From contig CAKTXZ010000028.1 in assembly GCA_934632155.1 (NCBI GenBank), forward strand, positions 1 through 15,829: a DNA stretch of 15,829 bases. Reading direction: 5' to 3'. This stretch comes from an uncultured Clostridia bacterium (GTDB taxonomy: Bacteria; Bacillota; Clostridia; Christensenellales; Aristaeellaceae). The position numbers and the translations under genes are program-made. Positions 1 to 5,433 of the stretch are shown one piece after another. Each line of letters begins with the position of its first letter. Position 1 is the first letter of the stretch. The notes beneath the pieces are model-generated. The model was not told the DNA's origin and did no database searches. It saw nothing but the letters and a program-made list of their open reading frames with translations.

Positions 1-2
1 AC

Positions 3-79
3 GAACACATCGAACAGTGGAGAAACCGACCACTTGAGGGCGGAAAGTATCCCTATGTGTATGTGGATGGCATTTATGG
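3..79 (+). pseudogene. IS256-family (mutator-type) transposase fragment
   Basis: Frame 3 from the window edge reads EHIEQWRNRPLEG followed by YPYVYVDGIY, which matches the conserved block of IS256/mutator transposases around the second catalytic Asp (family form: IE-WRNRPLEG-YPYV-VDGIYLKRSWGG). Homology stops after DGIY: the expected LKRSWGG is replaced by sequence encoded by an 11-bp tandem repeat. The frame stays open to a stop at 249-251, but the residues after DGIYG are not transposase. The upstream part of the gene lies outside the window. I read it as a relic cut by deletion or recombination at about position 79. Confidence 0.7.
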
Positions 80-134
80 AAGACACTCTAAAGACAGCCT
101 AAAGACACTGCAAAGACACCCTAAAGACACCTTG
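80..134. repeat. Five 11-bp tandem repeats (AAGACACYCTA)
   Basis: Five consecutive 11-mers start at 80, 91, 102, 113 and 124: AAGACACTCTA, AAGACAGCCTA, AAGACACTGCA, AAGACACCCTA, AAGACACCTTG. AAGACA is invariant. The 11-bp phase is near one helical turn, as in iterons bound by replication proteins, and a primase relic lies downstream. Function is inference; simple repeat expansion within a coding frame is the alternative. Confidence 0.85.
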
Positions 135-183
135 AGGCCACCCGGCATCAGTGATAAAATGTATCATGTAAAAGTGGATCGAG

Positions 184-213
184 AGCACCGGCAAAACGCT
201 GGTGCTTTTCTTT
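184..213 (+). terminator. Rho-independent terminator
   Basis: AGCACCGGC (184-192) pairs with GCTGGTGCT (198-206), with one G-U, around an AAAAC loop, followed by a T-rich tract. No intact gene precedes it in the window; it probably ended the transcript of a lost or upstream gene. Confidence 0.75.
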
Positions 214-250
214 ATCCCCTTGGCAAAAAACTCCAACTGTTTCCCCTATA

Positions 251-284
251 AGCTCTGCGTCTGAATGCCGCAGGGCTATTTTTG
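251..284 (+). terminator. Second rho-independent terminator
   Basis: AGCTCTGCG (251-259) pairs with CGCAGGGCT (269-277), with one G-U, around a 9-nt loop, followed by ATTTTTG. It lies 38 bp after the first hairpin, so the two form a tandem terminator. Confidence 0.7.
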
Positions 285-370
285 TGCCTGCCAACCTTCA
301 TTCAGGATGATGCGAAGACTTCCGCATGCAATCCCGCATGGTCACATCTGCTGCAAAATTTGATTTTGCC

Positions 371-630
371 GGTGTCAAATTGCTCGGATTTTTACATTAA
401 AGAGTGTAGGGCAATTTACAGCACGAGCTTCATGCTGGCAATTTTTTTGCTCAGGTGTTTCCAAAATCGCTGATTTTCGCCATGTAGATATGGAGGGCAA
501 ATGAAAGGAGCGCTTCCCATATGAAGACAGTACCCTCTGAAGACGATGTTGAACGCTGCGTATCAAAAAATTTTCAAAAAGTGTTTCCACTTTGCCTCGA
601 TTTTTACATAGGAGGGCAGCGGGCAATATG
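371..630 (+). repeat. Three degenerate ~45-bp leader repeats
   Basis: Copies at about 371-415, 454-503 and 581-630 share the order GTGT(TTCCA), GATTTTTACAT (or GATTTTCGCCAT), then (GGA)GGGCAAT. The third copy leads to the primase remnant. They look like old duplications of one leader or gene end. Copies B and C each carry a GGAGG just before the shared GGCAA. The rest of 285-646 shows no recognisable gene; a short frame at 521-640 (39 codons) ends in TGA and is in the same frame as the primase remnant. Confidence 0.45.
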
Positions 631-646
631 GACCCGCTGACAGGAG

Positions 647-1501
647 GTGGTGCTGGCAGAATTCACATGGATGATCGATGACTATGTGCTGTCCCGGATG
701 TTCGGCCCCAACGCGAAGGACGGAAGCGTCGGAAAGATTTCTGAAAACCCTTTCGCCCGTGCCGACCTGGAACACATTCACCTGATGATCGACGACGATA
801 TGCGGCTGGAAGCGCTGAAGCAGACGAATTACATCAAAGCGATTGTCACAGCGAAGGGGAAGATGGATTTGGAGCGTAAGGGCAAGCAGAGCTATCAGGG
901 CTTCATGTACGCCCGCATCCTGGCCTTCTCCAACGGCGATCTGGTTTCCCTCTATGACCGCAGCGATGGCTTCTTCCGTCGGCAGCTGATCCTGACAACA
1001 AAGCGAAAGCCGCCGGATAGAATCGATGATCCCAACCTTTCGGAAAAGCTCTGTGAAGAAATGGAGGGCATCTTTCTCTGGGCGATGGCGGGATTGCTGC
1101 GGCTGGTGAAGAACAACTTCCAATTCACAGAGAGCAGTCGGGCCAAGCTGAACCGGGAGATGGTGAAGAAGGACGCCAACAACATCGAGCTGTTCCTGGA
1201 ATCGAAGGGATACATTGTCCGCGATCCGGAACGCTCCATCAGCTCCAAGGATCTGTATGCCGTGTACTGTACCTGGTGCGATGAGAATGCCTATCCGCCC
1301 ATGAAGCGAAAGACGTTTGTGGAATACCTGAGCGCCAACGAGGAGAAGCTCGGCATTCGATACACCACCCATCTCACCAACAGCGCAGGACGCGAGGTGA
1401 GAGGCTTCAGGGGGATCGGCTCCATCATCAGCCCGTCGGGTTACATGCAAGGCGGATGGCAGAAGGTCGATCCTGATGACAACCCGTTCAAAGACGCATA
1501 A
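647..1501 (+). CDS. P4-type phage/plasmid primase-helicase, C-terminal remnant
   Basis: The protein (up to 284 aa) matches the C-terminal part of P4-family phage/plasmid primases: NPFARADLEH then LMIDDDMRLEAL (a Walker-B-like acidic block at about residues 45-59), KGKQSYQGFMYARILAFSNG, DRSDGFFRRQLILTT (arginine-rich sensor region), and a C-terminal winged-helix part with SSKDLYAVY-WC. Full family members carry a GxxGxGKS P-loop just before YVLSRMFG; here that stretch is replaced by LAEFTWMIDD, so ATP binding is not possible as read. The start is unclear: GTG at 647 or 650 overlaps the only AGGAGG (642-647), and ATG 671 has none at a useful distance. Upstream, frame 1 from ATG 628 encodes LTGGGAGRI before a stop, possibly a frameshifted P-loop relic. 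It is probably a pseudogene of an element replication gene. Confidence 0.7.
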   Translation: MVLAEFTWMIDDYVLSRMFGPNAKDGSVGKISENPFARADLEHIHLMIDDDMRLEALKQTNYIKAIVTAKGKMDLERKGKQSYQGFMYARILAFSNGDLVSLYDRSDGFFRRQLILTTKRKPPDRIDDPNLSEKLCEEMEGIFLWAMAGLLRLVKNNFQFTESSRAKLNREMVKKDANNIELFLESKGYIVRDPERSISSKDLYAVYCTWCDENAYPPMKRKTFVEYLSANEEKLGIRYTTHLTNSAGREVRGFRGIGSIISPSGYMQGGWQKVDPDDNPFKDA

Positions 1502-1523
1502 AGCAACTTTTGCCCCAAACAAA

Positions 1524-1592
1524 GCGTCCATGCGTCCAGACGCCAGGGGAGAAAGACCAACCCTGAGCCTCGATCACCGGACGCATGGACGC
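1524..1592. repeat. Perfect 14-bp inverted repeat after the primase
   Basis: GCGTCCATGCGTCC (1524-1537) and its exact reverse complement (1579-1592) flank a 41-bp loop. Each arm itself contains GCGTCC twice with an 8-bp period. No T-run follows, so it is not a standard terminator. Its place just behind a primase gene fits a replication-protein or origin site (inference). The surrounding 1502-1863 holds no credible gene. Confidence 0.7.
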
Positions 1593-1740
1593 ATCAAAAC
1601 GGGGAAAAAAGCGCTTCTATGCATTACGAGTTTTCACAGAAATCAAACAAGTTTTGTTACCGATTGAAACGCTTTAGGAAAGAAAAAGTCCTTATTTTTC
1701 AAGGGGGTTCCGGGCGCGAAAAAGGGCGATTTTGAAGGCG

Positions 1741-1758
1741 GACGATAAATATATCGTC
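1741..1758. repeat. 7-bp inverted repeat GACGATA/TATCGTC
   Basis: GACGATA (1741-1747), AATA spacer, TATCGTC (1752-1758). It is a perfect dyad, operator-like, in the leader upstream of the helix-turn-helix gene. Confidence 0.4.
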
Positions 1759-1814
1759 TCCCTCAAAAATGGGGTTCTAACCGGTAACAAAACGGCAGGA
1801 GCAGACAAAAGAAG

Positions 1815-1845
1815 AAAGTTTACAACTTTTTATCACTTTAAAGTG
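1815..1845. promoter_or_regulatory. Paired dyads just upstream of the HTH gene
   Basis: AAAGTT-TAC-AACTTT (1815-1829) and the perfect 12-bp palindrome CACTTTAAAGTG (1834-1845) lie side by side, sharing the AAAGT/ACTTT half-site, and end three bases before the AAAGGA ribosome site of the HTH gene. This is a plausible operator for an element regulator; the bound protein is unknown. Confidence 0.45.
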
Positions 1846-1863
1846 CGAAAGGATATTGACGAT

Positions 1864-2157
1864 ATGAATATGAGATTCTATACTAATGAACAGGTACATC
1901 AGATCGTGGATCAGCTGCTTCTGCAATTCGATGAGGCTGCTCCCGGTCCAGAGCCTGCGCACCTTAACAACGATATACCGCAACAATCTTCGCCTGAAAA
2001 CAAAGTCACGCTGACAGTCTCCGAGGCCGCCGAGCTGATCGGGATCAGCAAACCCTCCATGTACGAAGTTGTCCGCGCCGGGAAGGTACGGTCCGTGAAG
2101 GTGGGGAAAAAGATCCTGATATCGCGGCAGTCCCTGATGGACTGGATTCAGGAGTAA
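1864..2157 (+). CDS. Excisionase-family helix-turn-helix DNA-binding protein
   Basis: A 97-residue protein. The C-terminal half (about residues 45-97) is a MerR/excisionase-type winged helix-turn-helix: LTVSEAAELIGISKPSMYEV gives the two helices, followed by the wing VRSVKVGKKILISRQSLMDWIQE, the typical form of the helix_turn_helix_17/excisionase domain. The N-terminal half is acidic and low in structure. The start at ATG 1864 follows AAAGGA (1848-1853) with 10-bp spacing; the frame is open further upstream but without a better ribosome site. It sits 99 bp before the integrase, the usual place for a recombination directionality factor, which would favour excision and may repress the integrase promoter. 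Function as Xis is inferred from fold and neighbourhood; a simple transcription factor is the alternative. Confidence 0.8.
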   Translation: MNMRFYTNEQVHQIVDQLLLQFDEAAPGPEPAHLNNDIPQQSSPENKVTLTVSEAAELIGISKPSMYEVVRAGKVRSVKVGKKILISRQSLMDWIQE

Positions 2158-2232
2158 ACGCGAAGCGTTTATGACGCGGAATGCGTCTACTCTGAGAAAA
2201 CCGGATAGCATACGCCCTCGTAAGGCGTATGC
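2155..2232 (+). promoter_or_regulatory. Three hairpins in the xis-int spacer
   Basis: TAAACGC-gaa-GCGTTTA (2155-2171, including the stop codon of the HTH gene), GACGC-ggaat-GCGTC (2173-2187) and GCATACGCC-ctcgtaa-GGCGTATGC (2208-2232) follow each other. None is followed by a T-run, and the last lies 9 bp before the integrase ribosome site. They may tune integrase translation or mRNA processing, or be protein-binding dyads. Confidence 0.5.
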
Positions 2233-2256
2233 GTGCAATTCAGAAAGGAGAAAACT

Positions 2257-3450
2257 ATGGCGCTGAAGCGTGCTAACGGCGAAGGAAATCTGAGAAAAAG
2301 AAGCAATGGCACCTGGGAGGCCCGGGTCACCCTGGGCACCGATCCCAAGACGGGCAAGCTGATCAGCAAGAGCGTCTACGCCCGCACTCAGAAGGAGTGC
2401 CGGGAGAAGATGAAAGCGCTGCTGGGCATCGACGGAGGGCGGGCGGCTACCCCACCTGCCGCTCCCAAGGAGCCACCCAAGCCCCGGCCGGAGGATGTCA
2501 TCACCGTGGGGCAATGGCTGGACACCTGGCTGAAGGAGTACCTGGCAGATGTAAAGCCCAATACGGCGCTCCAGTACGAATCCGTGGTGCGGCTGCATCT
2601 GAAGCCTGCCTTCGGAGACGTACTGCTCAAGGATCTGCGGACACCCATGATCCAGAAATTCTACAACAAGATGCGGGACGATGGAGTGAGCCCCAAGTAC
2701 ATCAAGAACATCCACGGCATCCTGCACCGGGCGCTGGACATGGCCATGCGGGTGGAGTATCTGACGAAGAACCCGTCCACCTACAGCATCCGTCCCAAGG
2801 TGGTGGAGAAGCCGGTGGTGCCCCTGGACGCACCGGAACAGAAAAAGCTGTTCGAAGCGCTGAAAGGCAACCCCTTCGAGACGCTGTTTCTGACGGCCAC
2901 CTTCACCGGGATGCGGATCGGCGAGCTGATCGGCCTGACCTGGGACTGCGTGGACTTCGAGAACGAAGTGATTTATGTGGAAAAGCAGCTGGTGCAGACC
3001 CGCAAGAAGGGACAGAAGTATCGCTTCGGCACCCTCAAAAACGGCAAGACCCGCGTCATTGCTCCCGCTCCCTACATCATGCAGGTGCTCAAAAAGCACA
3101 AAATCGCCCAGGCGGAGCAGCGGCTCCTGATGGGCGACCTTTGGAATCCGGGGGAGTTTCCCAATCTGGTTTTTACCCACAAAGACGGCAGTCATTACTC
3201 GCAGCCTACCATCTGGAAGGAATTCCAGGACATTCTGGCGGCTGCAGGCCTGGAGCACCATCGGGTGCACGATCTGCGCCACACCTTCGCGGTGAACAGC
3301 CTTCGGGCAGGGGACGACATCAAGACCCTGCAGGAAAACATGGGGCACTATTCCGCGGCATTCACCTTGGATCGGTACGGGCATGTGACGGAAACGATGC
3401 GTCGGGAATCATCAAACAGAATGCAGACCTTCATCGAGAAAATGGCATGA
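2257..3450 (+). CDS. Tyrosine-family site-specific integrase
   Basis: A 397-residue tyrosine recombinase that would integrate and excise the element. It has three parts: an N-terminal arm-binding AP2-like domain (about residues 1-60, GEGNLRKRSNGTWEARV), a SAM-like core-binding domain (about 85-165, ITVGQWLDTWL to YIKNIHGIL), and the catalytic domain (about 180-390). The full catalytic set is visible: R220 (TGMRIGE), K261 (TLKNGK), H338 and R341 (HDLRHT), H364 (MGHYS) and nucleophile Y374 (LDRYGH). Length is normal for phage and ICE integrases of Bacillota. ATG 2257 follows AGAAAGGAG (2242-2250), better than an upstream ATG at 2233. The gene points at tRNA-Leu 77 bp away. It appears intact, unlike the neighbouring primase, so it could still be active. 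Confidence 0.95.
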   Translation: MALKRANGEGNLRKRSNGTWEARVTLGTDPKTGKLISKSVYARTQKECREKMKALLGIDGGRAATPPAAPKEPPKPRPEDVITVGQWLDTWLKEYLADVKPNTALQYESVVRLHLKPAFGDVLLKDLRTPMIQKFYNKMRDDGVSPKYIKNIHGILHRALDMAMRVEYLTKNPSTYSIRPKVVEKPVVPLDAPEQKKLFEALKGNPFETLFLTATFTGMRIGELIGLTWDCVDFENEVIYVEKQLVQTRKKGQKYRFGTLKNGKTRVIAPAPYIMQVLKKHKIAQAEQRLLMGDLWNPGEFPNLVFTHKDGSHYSQPTIWKEFQDILAAAGLEHHRVHDLRHTFAVNSLRAGDDIKTLQENMGHYSAAFTLDRYGHVTETMRRESSNRMQTFIEKMA

Positions 3451-3483
3451 TTGGGTATCGTTTGGGTACGGTTTGGGTATTTC
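3451..3483 (+). repeat. Three 11-bp-phased TTGGGTA repeats after the integrase
   Basis: TTGGGTA occurs at 3451, 3462 and 3473, immediately after the integrase stop codon and before the tRNA-Leu attachment region. Helically phased direct repeats next to an att core are typical arm-type sites for the integrase N-terminal domain (established for lambda and Tn916-like systems); the assignment here is inference. Confidence 0.7.
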
Positions 3484-3488
3484 CAAAC

Positions 3489-3526
3489 ATACAAAAATCG
3501 GAACCCTTGATTTCTCAAGGGTTCCG
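3489..3526 (-). terminator. Terminator of the tRNA operon
   Basis: CGGAACCCTTGA (3499-3510) and TCAAGGGTTCCG (3515-3526) form a perfect 12-bp stem with a 4-nt loop. Read on the minus strand, the stem is followed by ATTTTTGT, so it ends the tRNA transcript directly after the CCA of tRNA-Leu. There is no T-run on the plus strand, so it does not efficiently terminate the integrase transcript. Confidence 0.85.
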
Positions 3527-3560
3527 TGGTGCGGGAAACAGGACTTGAACCTGCAAGTTC
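3515..3560. other. Probable attachment site in tRNA-Leu 3' end
   Basis: The integrase gene and its phased repeats end here against an intact tRNA-Leu 3' half. Tyrosine integrases commonly recombine in the T-arm and 3' end of tRNA genes. The other copy of the core is outside the window, so the exact crossover cannot be set. Confidence 0.4.
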
Positions 3561-3613
3561 GTTCGAACACATGAACCTGAATCATGCGCGTCTGCCAATT
3601 CCGCCATTCCCGC
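3527..3613 (-). tRNA. tRNA-Leu (anticodon CAG)
   Basis: Acceptor GCGGGAA/TTCCCGC, anticodon stem CATGA/TCATG with loop TTCAGGT, a long class II variable arm, T arm GCAGG-TTCAAGT-CCTGT, discriminator A and encoded CCA (3527-3529). It is the last gene of the tRNA operon and the likely target of the integrase. Confidence 0.95.
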
Positions 3614-3620
3614 GAAAGAT

Positions 3621-3638
3621 GCATTCTTAGAAGAATGC
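3621..3638. repeat. Hairpin in tRNA-Tyr/tRNA-Leu spacer
   Basis: GCATTCTT-AG-AAGAATGC, a perfect 8-bp stem with a two-base centre, lies between tRNA-Tyr and tRNA-Leu. It may be a processing site (for example for an endoribonuclease) in the polycistronic precursor. Confidence 0.45.
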
Positions 3639-3640
3639 GA

Positions 3641-3725
<85 letters not shown>

Positions 3726-3766
3726 ATGAATTTGAATTGTCAAAAATACGCTTCCCATCAGGGAAA

Positions 3767-3842
3767 TGGAGCTGGTGAAGGGACTTGAACCCGCAACCTG
3801 CTGATTACAAATCAGCTGCTCTGCCAATTGAGCTACACCAGC
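3767..3842 (-). tRNA. tRNA-Thr (anticodon TGT)
   Basis: Acceptor GCTGGTG/CACCAGC, anticodon stem CTGAT/ATCAG with loop TTGTA centred on TGT, T arm GCGGG-TTCAAGT-CCCTT, discriminator T, encoded CCA at 3767-3769. Confidence 0.95.
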
Positions 3843-3867
3843 ATTCTGCCCAATCGCAGTGGGAAAA

Positions 3868-3945
3868 TGGCGACCCGGAAGGGGCTCGAACCCTCGACCT
3901 CCAGCGTGACAGGCTGGCATTCTAAACCGACTGAACTACCGGGCC
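3868..3945 (-). tRNA. tRNA-Asp (anticodon GTC)
   Basis: Acceptor GGCCCGG/CCGGGTC, anticodon stem CCAGC/GCTGG with loop CTGTCAC, discriminator G as expected for Asp identity, encoded CCA at 3868-3870. Confidence 0.95.
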
Positions 3946-3951
3946 GTATGA

Positions 3952-4028
3952 TGGTGGGCCTTCAGGGACTTGAACCCCGGACCAACCGGTTATGAGCCGG
4001 CCGCTCTGACCAACTGAGCTAAAGGCCC
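3952..4028 (-). tRNA. tRNA-Met (anticodon CAT)
   Basis: Acceptor GGGCCTT/AAGGCCC, anticodon stem CCGGC/ACCGG region with loop centred on CAT, discriminator A, encoded CCA. The paired first base of the acceptor argues against initiator tRNA-fMet. CAT can also mark tRNA-Ile2 after lysidine modification, which cannot be excluded by eye, but the body resembles elongator Met of Clostridia. Confidence 0.88.
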
Positions 4029-4064
4029 AAGGAATCGAAAGACCCTTGCTGGATTGGAGGGAAA

Positions 4065-4140
4065 TGGTGACCCCGCCGGGACTCGAACCCGGGTTACCGC
4101 CGTGAAAGGGCGGTGTCTTAGGCCGCTTGACCACGGGGCC
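4065..4140 (-). tRNA. tRNA-Glu (anticodon TTC)
   Basis: Acceptor GGCCCCG/CGGGGTC, anticodon stem CCGCC/GGCGG with loop CTTTCAC, T arm CCGGG-TTCGAGT-CCCGG, discriminator A, encoded CCA at 4065-4067. Confidence 0.95.
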
Positions 4141-4167
4141 ACATTCGGAACTTCGGTGCTGTTGGAA

Positions 4168-4244
4168 TGGTCGGGGTGAAGGGATTTGAACCCCCGGCCC
4201 CATGCTCCCAAAGCACGTGCGCTACCAGACTGCGCTACACCCCG
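4168..4244 (-). tRNA. tRNA-Pro (anticodon TGG)
   Basis: Acceptor CGGGGTG/CACCCCG, anticodon stem CGTGC/GCATG with loop TTTGGGA, T arm CGGGG-TTCAAAT-CCCTT, discriminator A, encoded CCA at 4168-4170. It is the first gene of the operon, about 40 bp after the promoter. Confidence 0.95.
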
Positions 4245-4283
4245 AAGACTGGCGGTCGCTACGTCAAACAAGCGACGATATGT

Positions 4284-4345
4284 ATTCTACACATACAGGG
4301 GACTTTTGTCAAGGGGGTTTCAATATTTTTTTTCAAATTTTTTAT
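4284..4345 (-). promoter_or_regulatory. Strong promoter of the tRNA operon with UP-like tract
   Basis: On the minus strand TTGACA (4307-4312) and TAGAAT (4284-4289) are separated by 17 bp. Upstream of the -35, about 4318-4345 is an A-rich tract on the minus strand (runs of A with TATT), like a rRNA/tRNA UP element. The rest of 4245-4411 holds no gene. Confidence 0.88.
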
Positions 4346-4411
4346 GTCTGGGCATGTAAGCGGATTTTTTACATCAAGCTATACGGCATTAATAATGTAA
4401 AAATACGCACA

Positions 4412-5269
4412 TCACCGCAGCGCAGCGTCCGTTTTTTCCGCAATCGGTTGATCGTGCGCCCTGCTTTCCCATCGATAGGATTGCGTCGCCCAGTCCGCGC
4501 CCAGATTGAAATACCGCAAGCGCGCCTTCCCGCTCCCATCCGCCTGCACCGCGCGATCCCAGCAGCAATCCACGAAATACCACGCGCCCGACAGGCAGAT
4601 GCGATTCCACTGATGCGGCACAGCGCGGCCGTCCGTAATGCCGAAGCCGAACTGATACTCCGCCTGCAGTCCGGCCAGCGTCGCAGTCAGATAAAACGCG
4701 TCGGCATAGCCGTCGCAGTCTGCCTGTCCGTCCAGCAGCGCGCCGATTGCCGTATCGCCGCGGCCGATTCGTCCGGGCGCATGCTGCGGCGCGTACGCGA
4801 TATCGCTCGCCAGACGCTCATGCAGCGCGCGTTCCGTTTCAAGCGGCGTATCGCGCAGCGCCTCCCGCGCCACCCTCCGTGCGGCGGCAAGCGCGGCTGA
4901 TTCGTCCGCAGAAAGTGTTTCCTCCCTTTCCATGGCTACGGCGCGGGCGATGCGCATGCCGGGATAATAGCGAATACGGCTCAGCAGCAGCGACGCGCTG
5001 GGCGCATGGCAAAGCAGCTGATAATCCGCAACGCCGCTGCCGCCCAGCATGGCGTAGAGCAGCGTGGCGTCGTCCGCCATCAACTCCTGATAGACCGCTT
5101 CCTCGCACGGAAGGTAAAGCTTTTCCGCCTGCTCCGCCACGCACGCGCGCAATCGTTCCCGCACGGCCGCCAGATCCGCGCAAGGCTCTGCGCTTTCCGA
5201 CGCCGCCGACAGACAGAGGCCTGCGCCTAAAAGCATGCAAACCAGCCACTTCATCACGCGCTTTCGCAT
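4412..5269 (-). CDS. Secreted transglutaminase-like (cysteine protease fold) protein
   Basis: A 285-residue protein with an N-terminal signal sequence (residues 2-5 basic, hydrophobic about 8-22; likely signal peptidase I cleavage near SAASESA) and no clear lipobox, so it should act outside the membrane. The C-terminal half is a transglutaminase-like domain (about 140-240): catalytic C185 in ADCDGYADAF, H219 in PHQWNRI, D234 in WYFVDCCWD, the classic Cys-His-Asp triad. Such bacterial proteins are usually wall- or peptide-acting hydrolases or transferases; substrate is unknown. The N-terminal 30-135 is not recognised. ATG 5269 follows GGGGGAGAGAG at short spacing. It is a single-gene unit divergent from glyS and faces the tRNA promoter region downstream without an obvious GC-rich terminator. 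Codon use matches the host core. Confidence 0.85.
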   Translation of the reverse strand: MRKRVMKWLVCMLLGAGLCLSAASESAEPCADLAAVRERLRACVAEQAEKLYLPCEEAVYQELMADDATLLYAMLGGSGVADYQLLCHAPSASLLLSRIRYYPGMRIARAVAMEREETLSADESAALAAARRVAREALRDTPLETERALHERLASDIAYAPQHAPGRIGRGDTAIGALLDGQADCDGYADAFYLTATLAGLQAEYQFGFGITDGRAVPHQWNRICLSGAWYFVDCCWDRAVQADGSGKARLRYFNLGADWATQSYRWESRAHDQPIAEKTDAALR

Positions 5270-5292
5270 ATCTCTCTCCCCCTTGCTTTTTC

Positions 5293-5321
5293 AGCATAGC
5301 ATATTCCCCGCAATTGCGCAA
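5293..5321 (-). promoter_or_regulatory. Probable promoter of the transglutaminase-like gene
   Basis: On the minus strand TTGCGC (5316-5321) and TATGCT (5293-5298) are 17 bp apart, ending 24 bp before the start codon. The -35 match is weak. Confidence 0.5.
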
Positions 5322-5370
5322 GCCGCGCGCCCGCAAGCGCCAAAAAAGCGGCGAAAACATGCGTAATCGC

Positions 5371-5399
5371 TTGACAAATTCAGCCAAAGCGGGGATAAT
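5371..5399 (+). promoter_or_regulatory. glyS promoter
   Basis: TTGACA (5371-5376), 17-bp spacer, GATAAT (5394-5399). The start codon is only 35 bp after the -10, which leaves no room for a T-box leader. Confidence 0.85.
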
Positions 5400-5433
5400 A
5401 GGGCGGTATTCTGCAAGGAAGGTGTGAAAGCAT

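Larger units (their letters stand above)
1..3526. mobile_element. Integrase end of a decayed integrated element at tRNA-Leu
   Basis: This stretch holds, in order, an IS256-type transposase fragment, tandem repeats, a truncated P4-type primase, an excisionase-like helix-turn-helix gene and an intact tyrosine integrase. The integrase ends 77 bp from the 3' end of tRNA-Leu(CAG). The order primase - small HTH - integrase - tRNA is the usual layout of the integration module of phage-like elements and small integrative elements in Clostridia (established knowledge). The left limit is outside the window, so size and cargo are unknown. The primase truncation and the transposase scrap suggest internal decay (inference). 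Confidence 0.75.

Noticed and set aside
132..160. Promoter-like TTGAGG-17-TAAAAT
   Set aside because: It would drive a transcript stopped within about 45 bp by the hairpin at 184-213 and matches only weakly.
521..640. 39-codon frame with AAAGGAG upstream
   Set aside because: The spacing is 12 bp, the product is not recognised and it runs through one of the degenerate repeats; more likely part of a decayed gene.
563..1531. Long minus-strand open frame opposite the primase remnant
   Set aside because: The plus frame encodes recognisable primase blocks; the minus frame has no family motifs and no ribosome site.
1476..1667. 63-codon frame after the primase
   Set aside because: It spans the inverted repeat, has no ribosome site and no recognisable sequence.
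1777..3384. 535-codon minus-strand frame opposite the integrase
   Set aside because: A shadow of GC-rich coding sequence; all integrase catalytic residues are on the plus strand.
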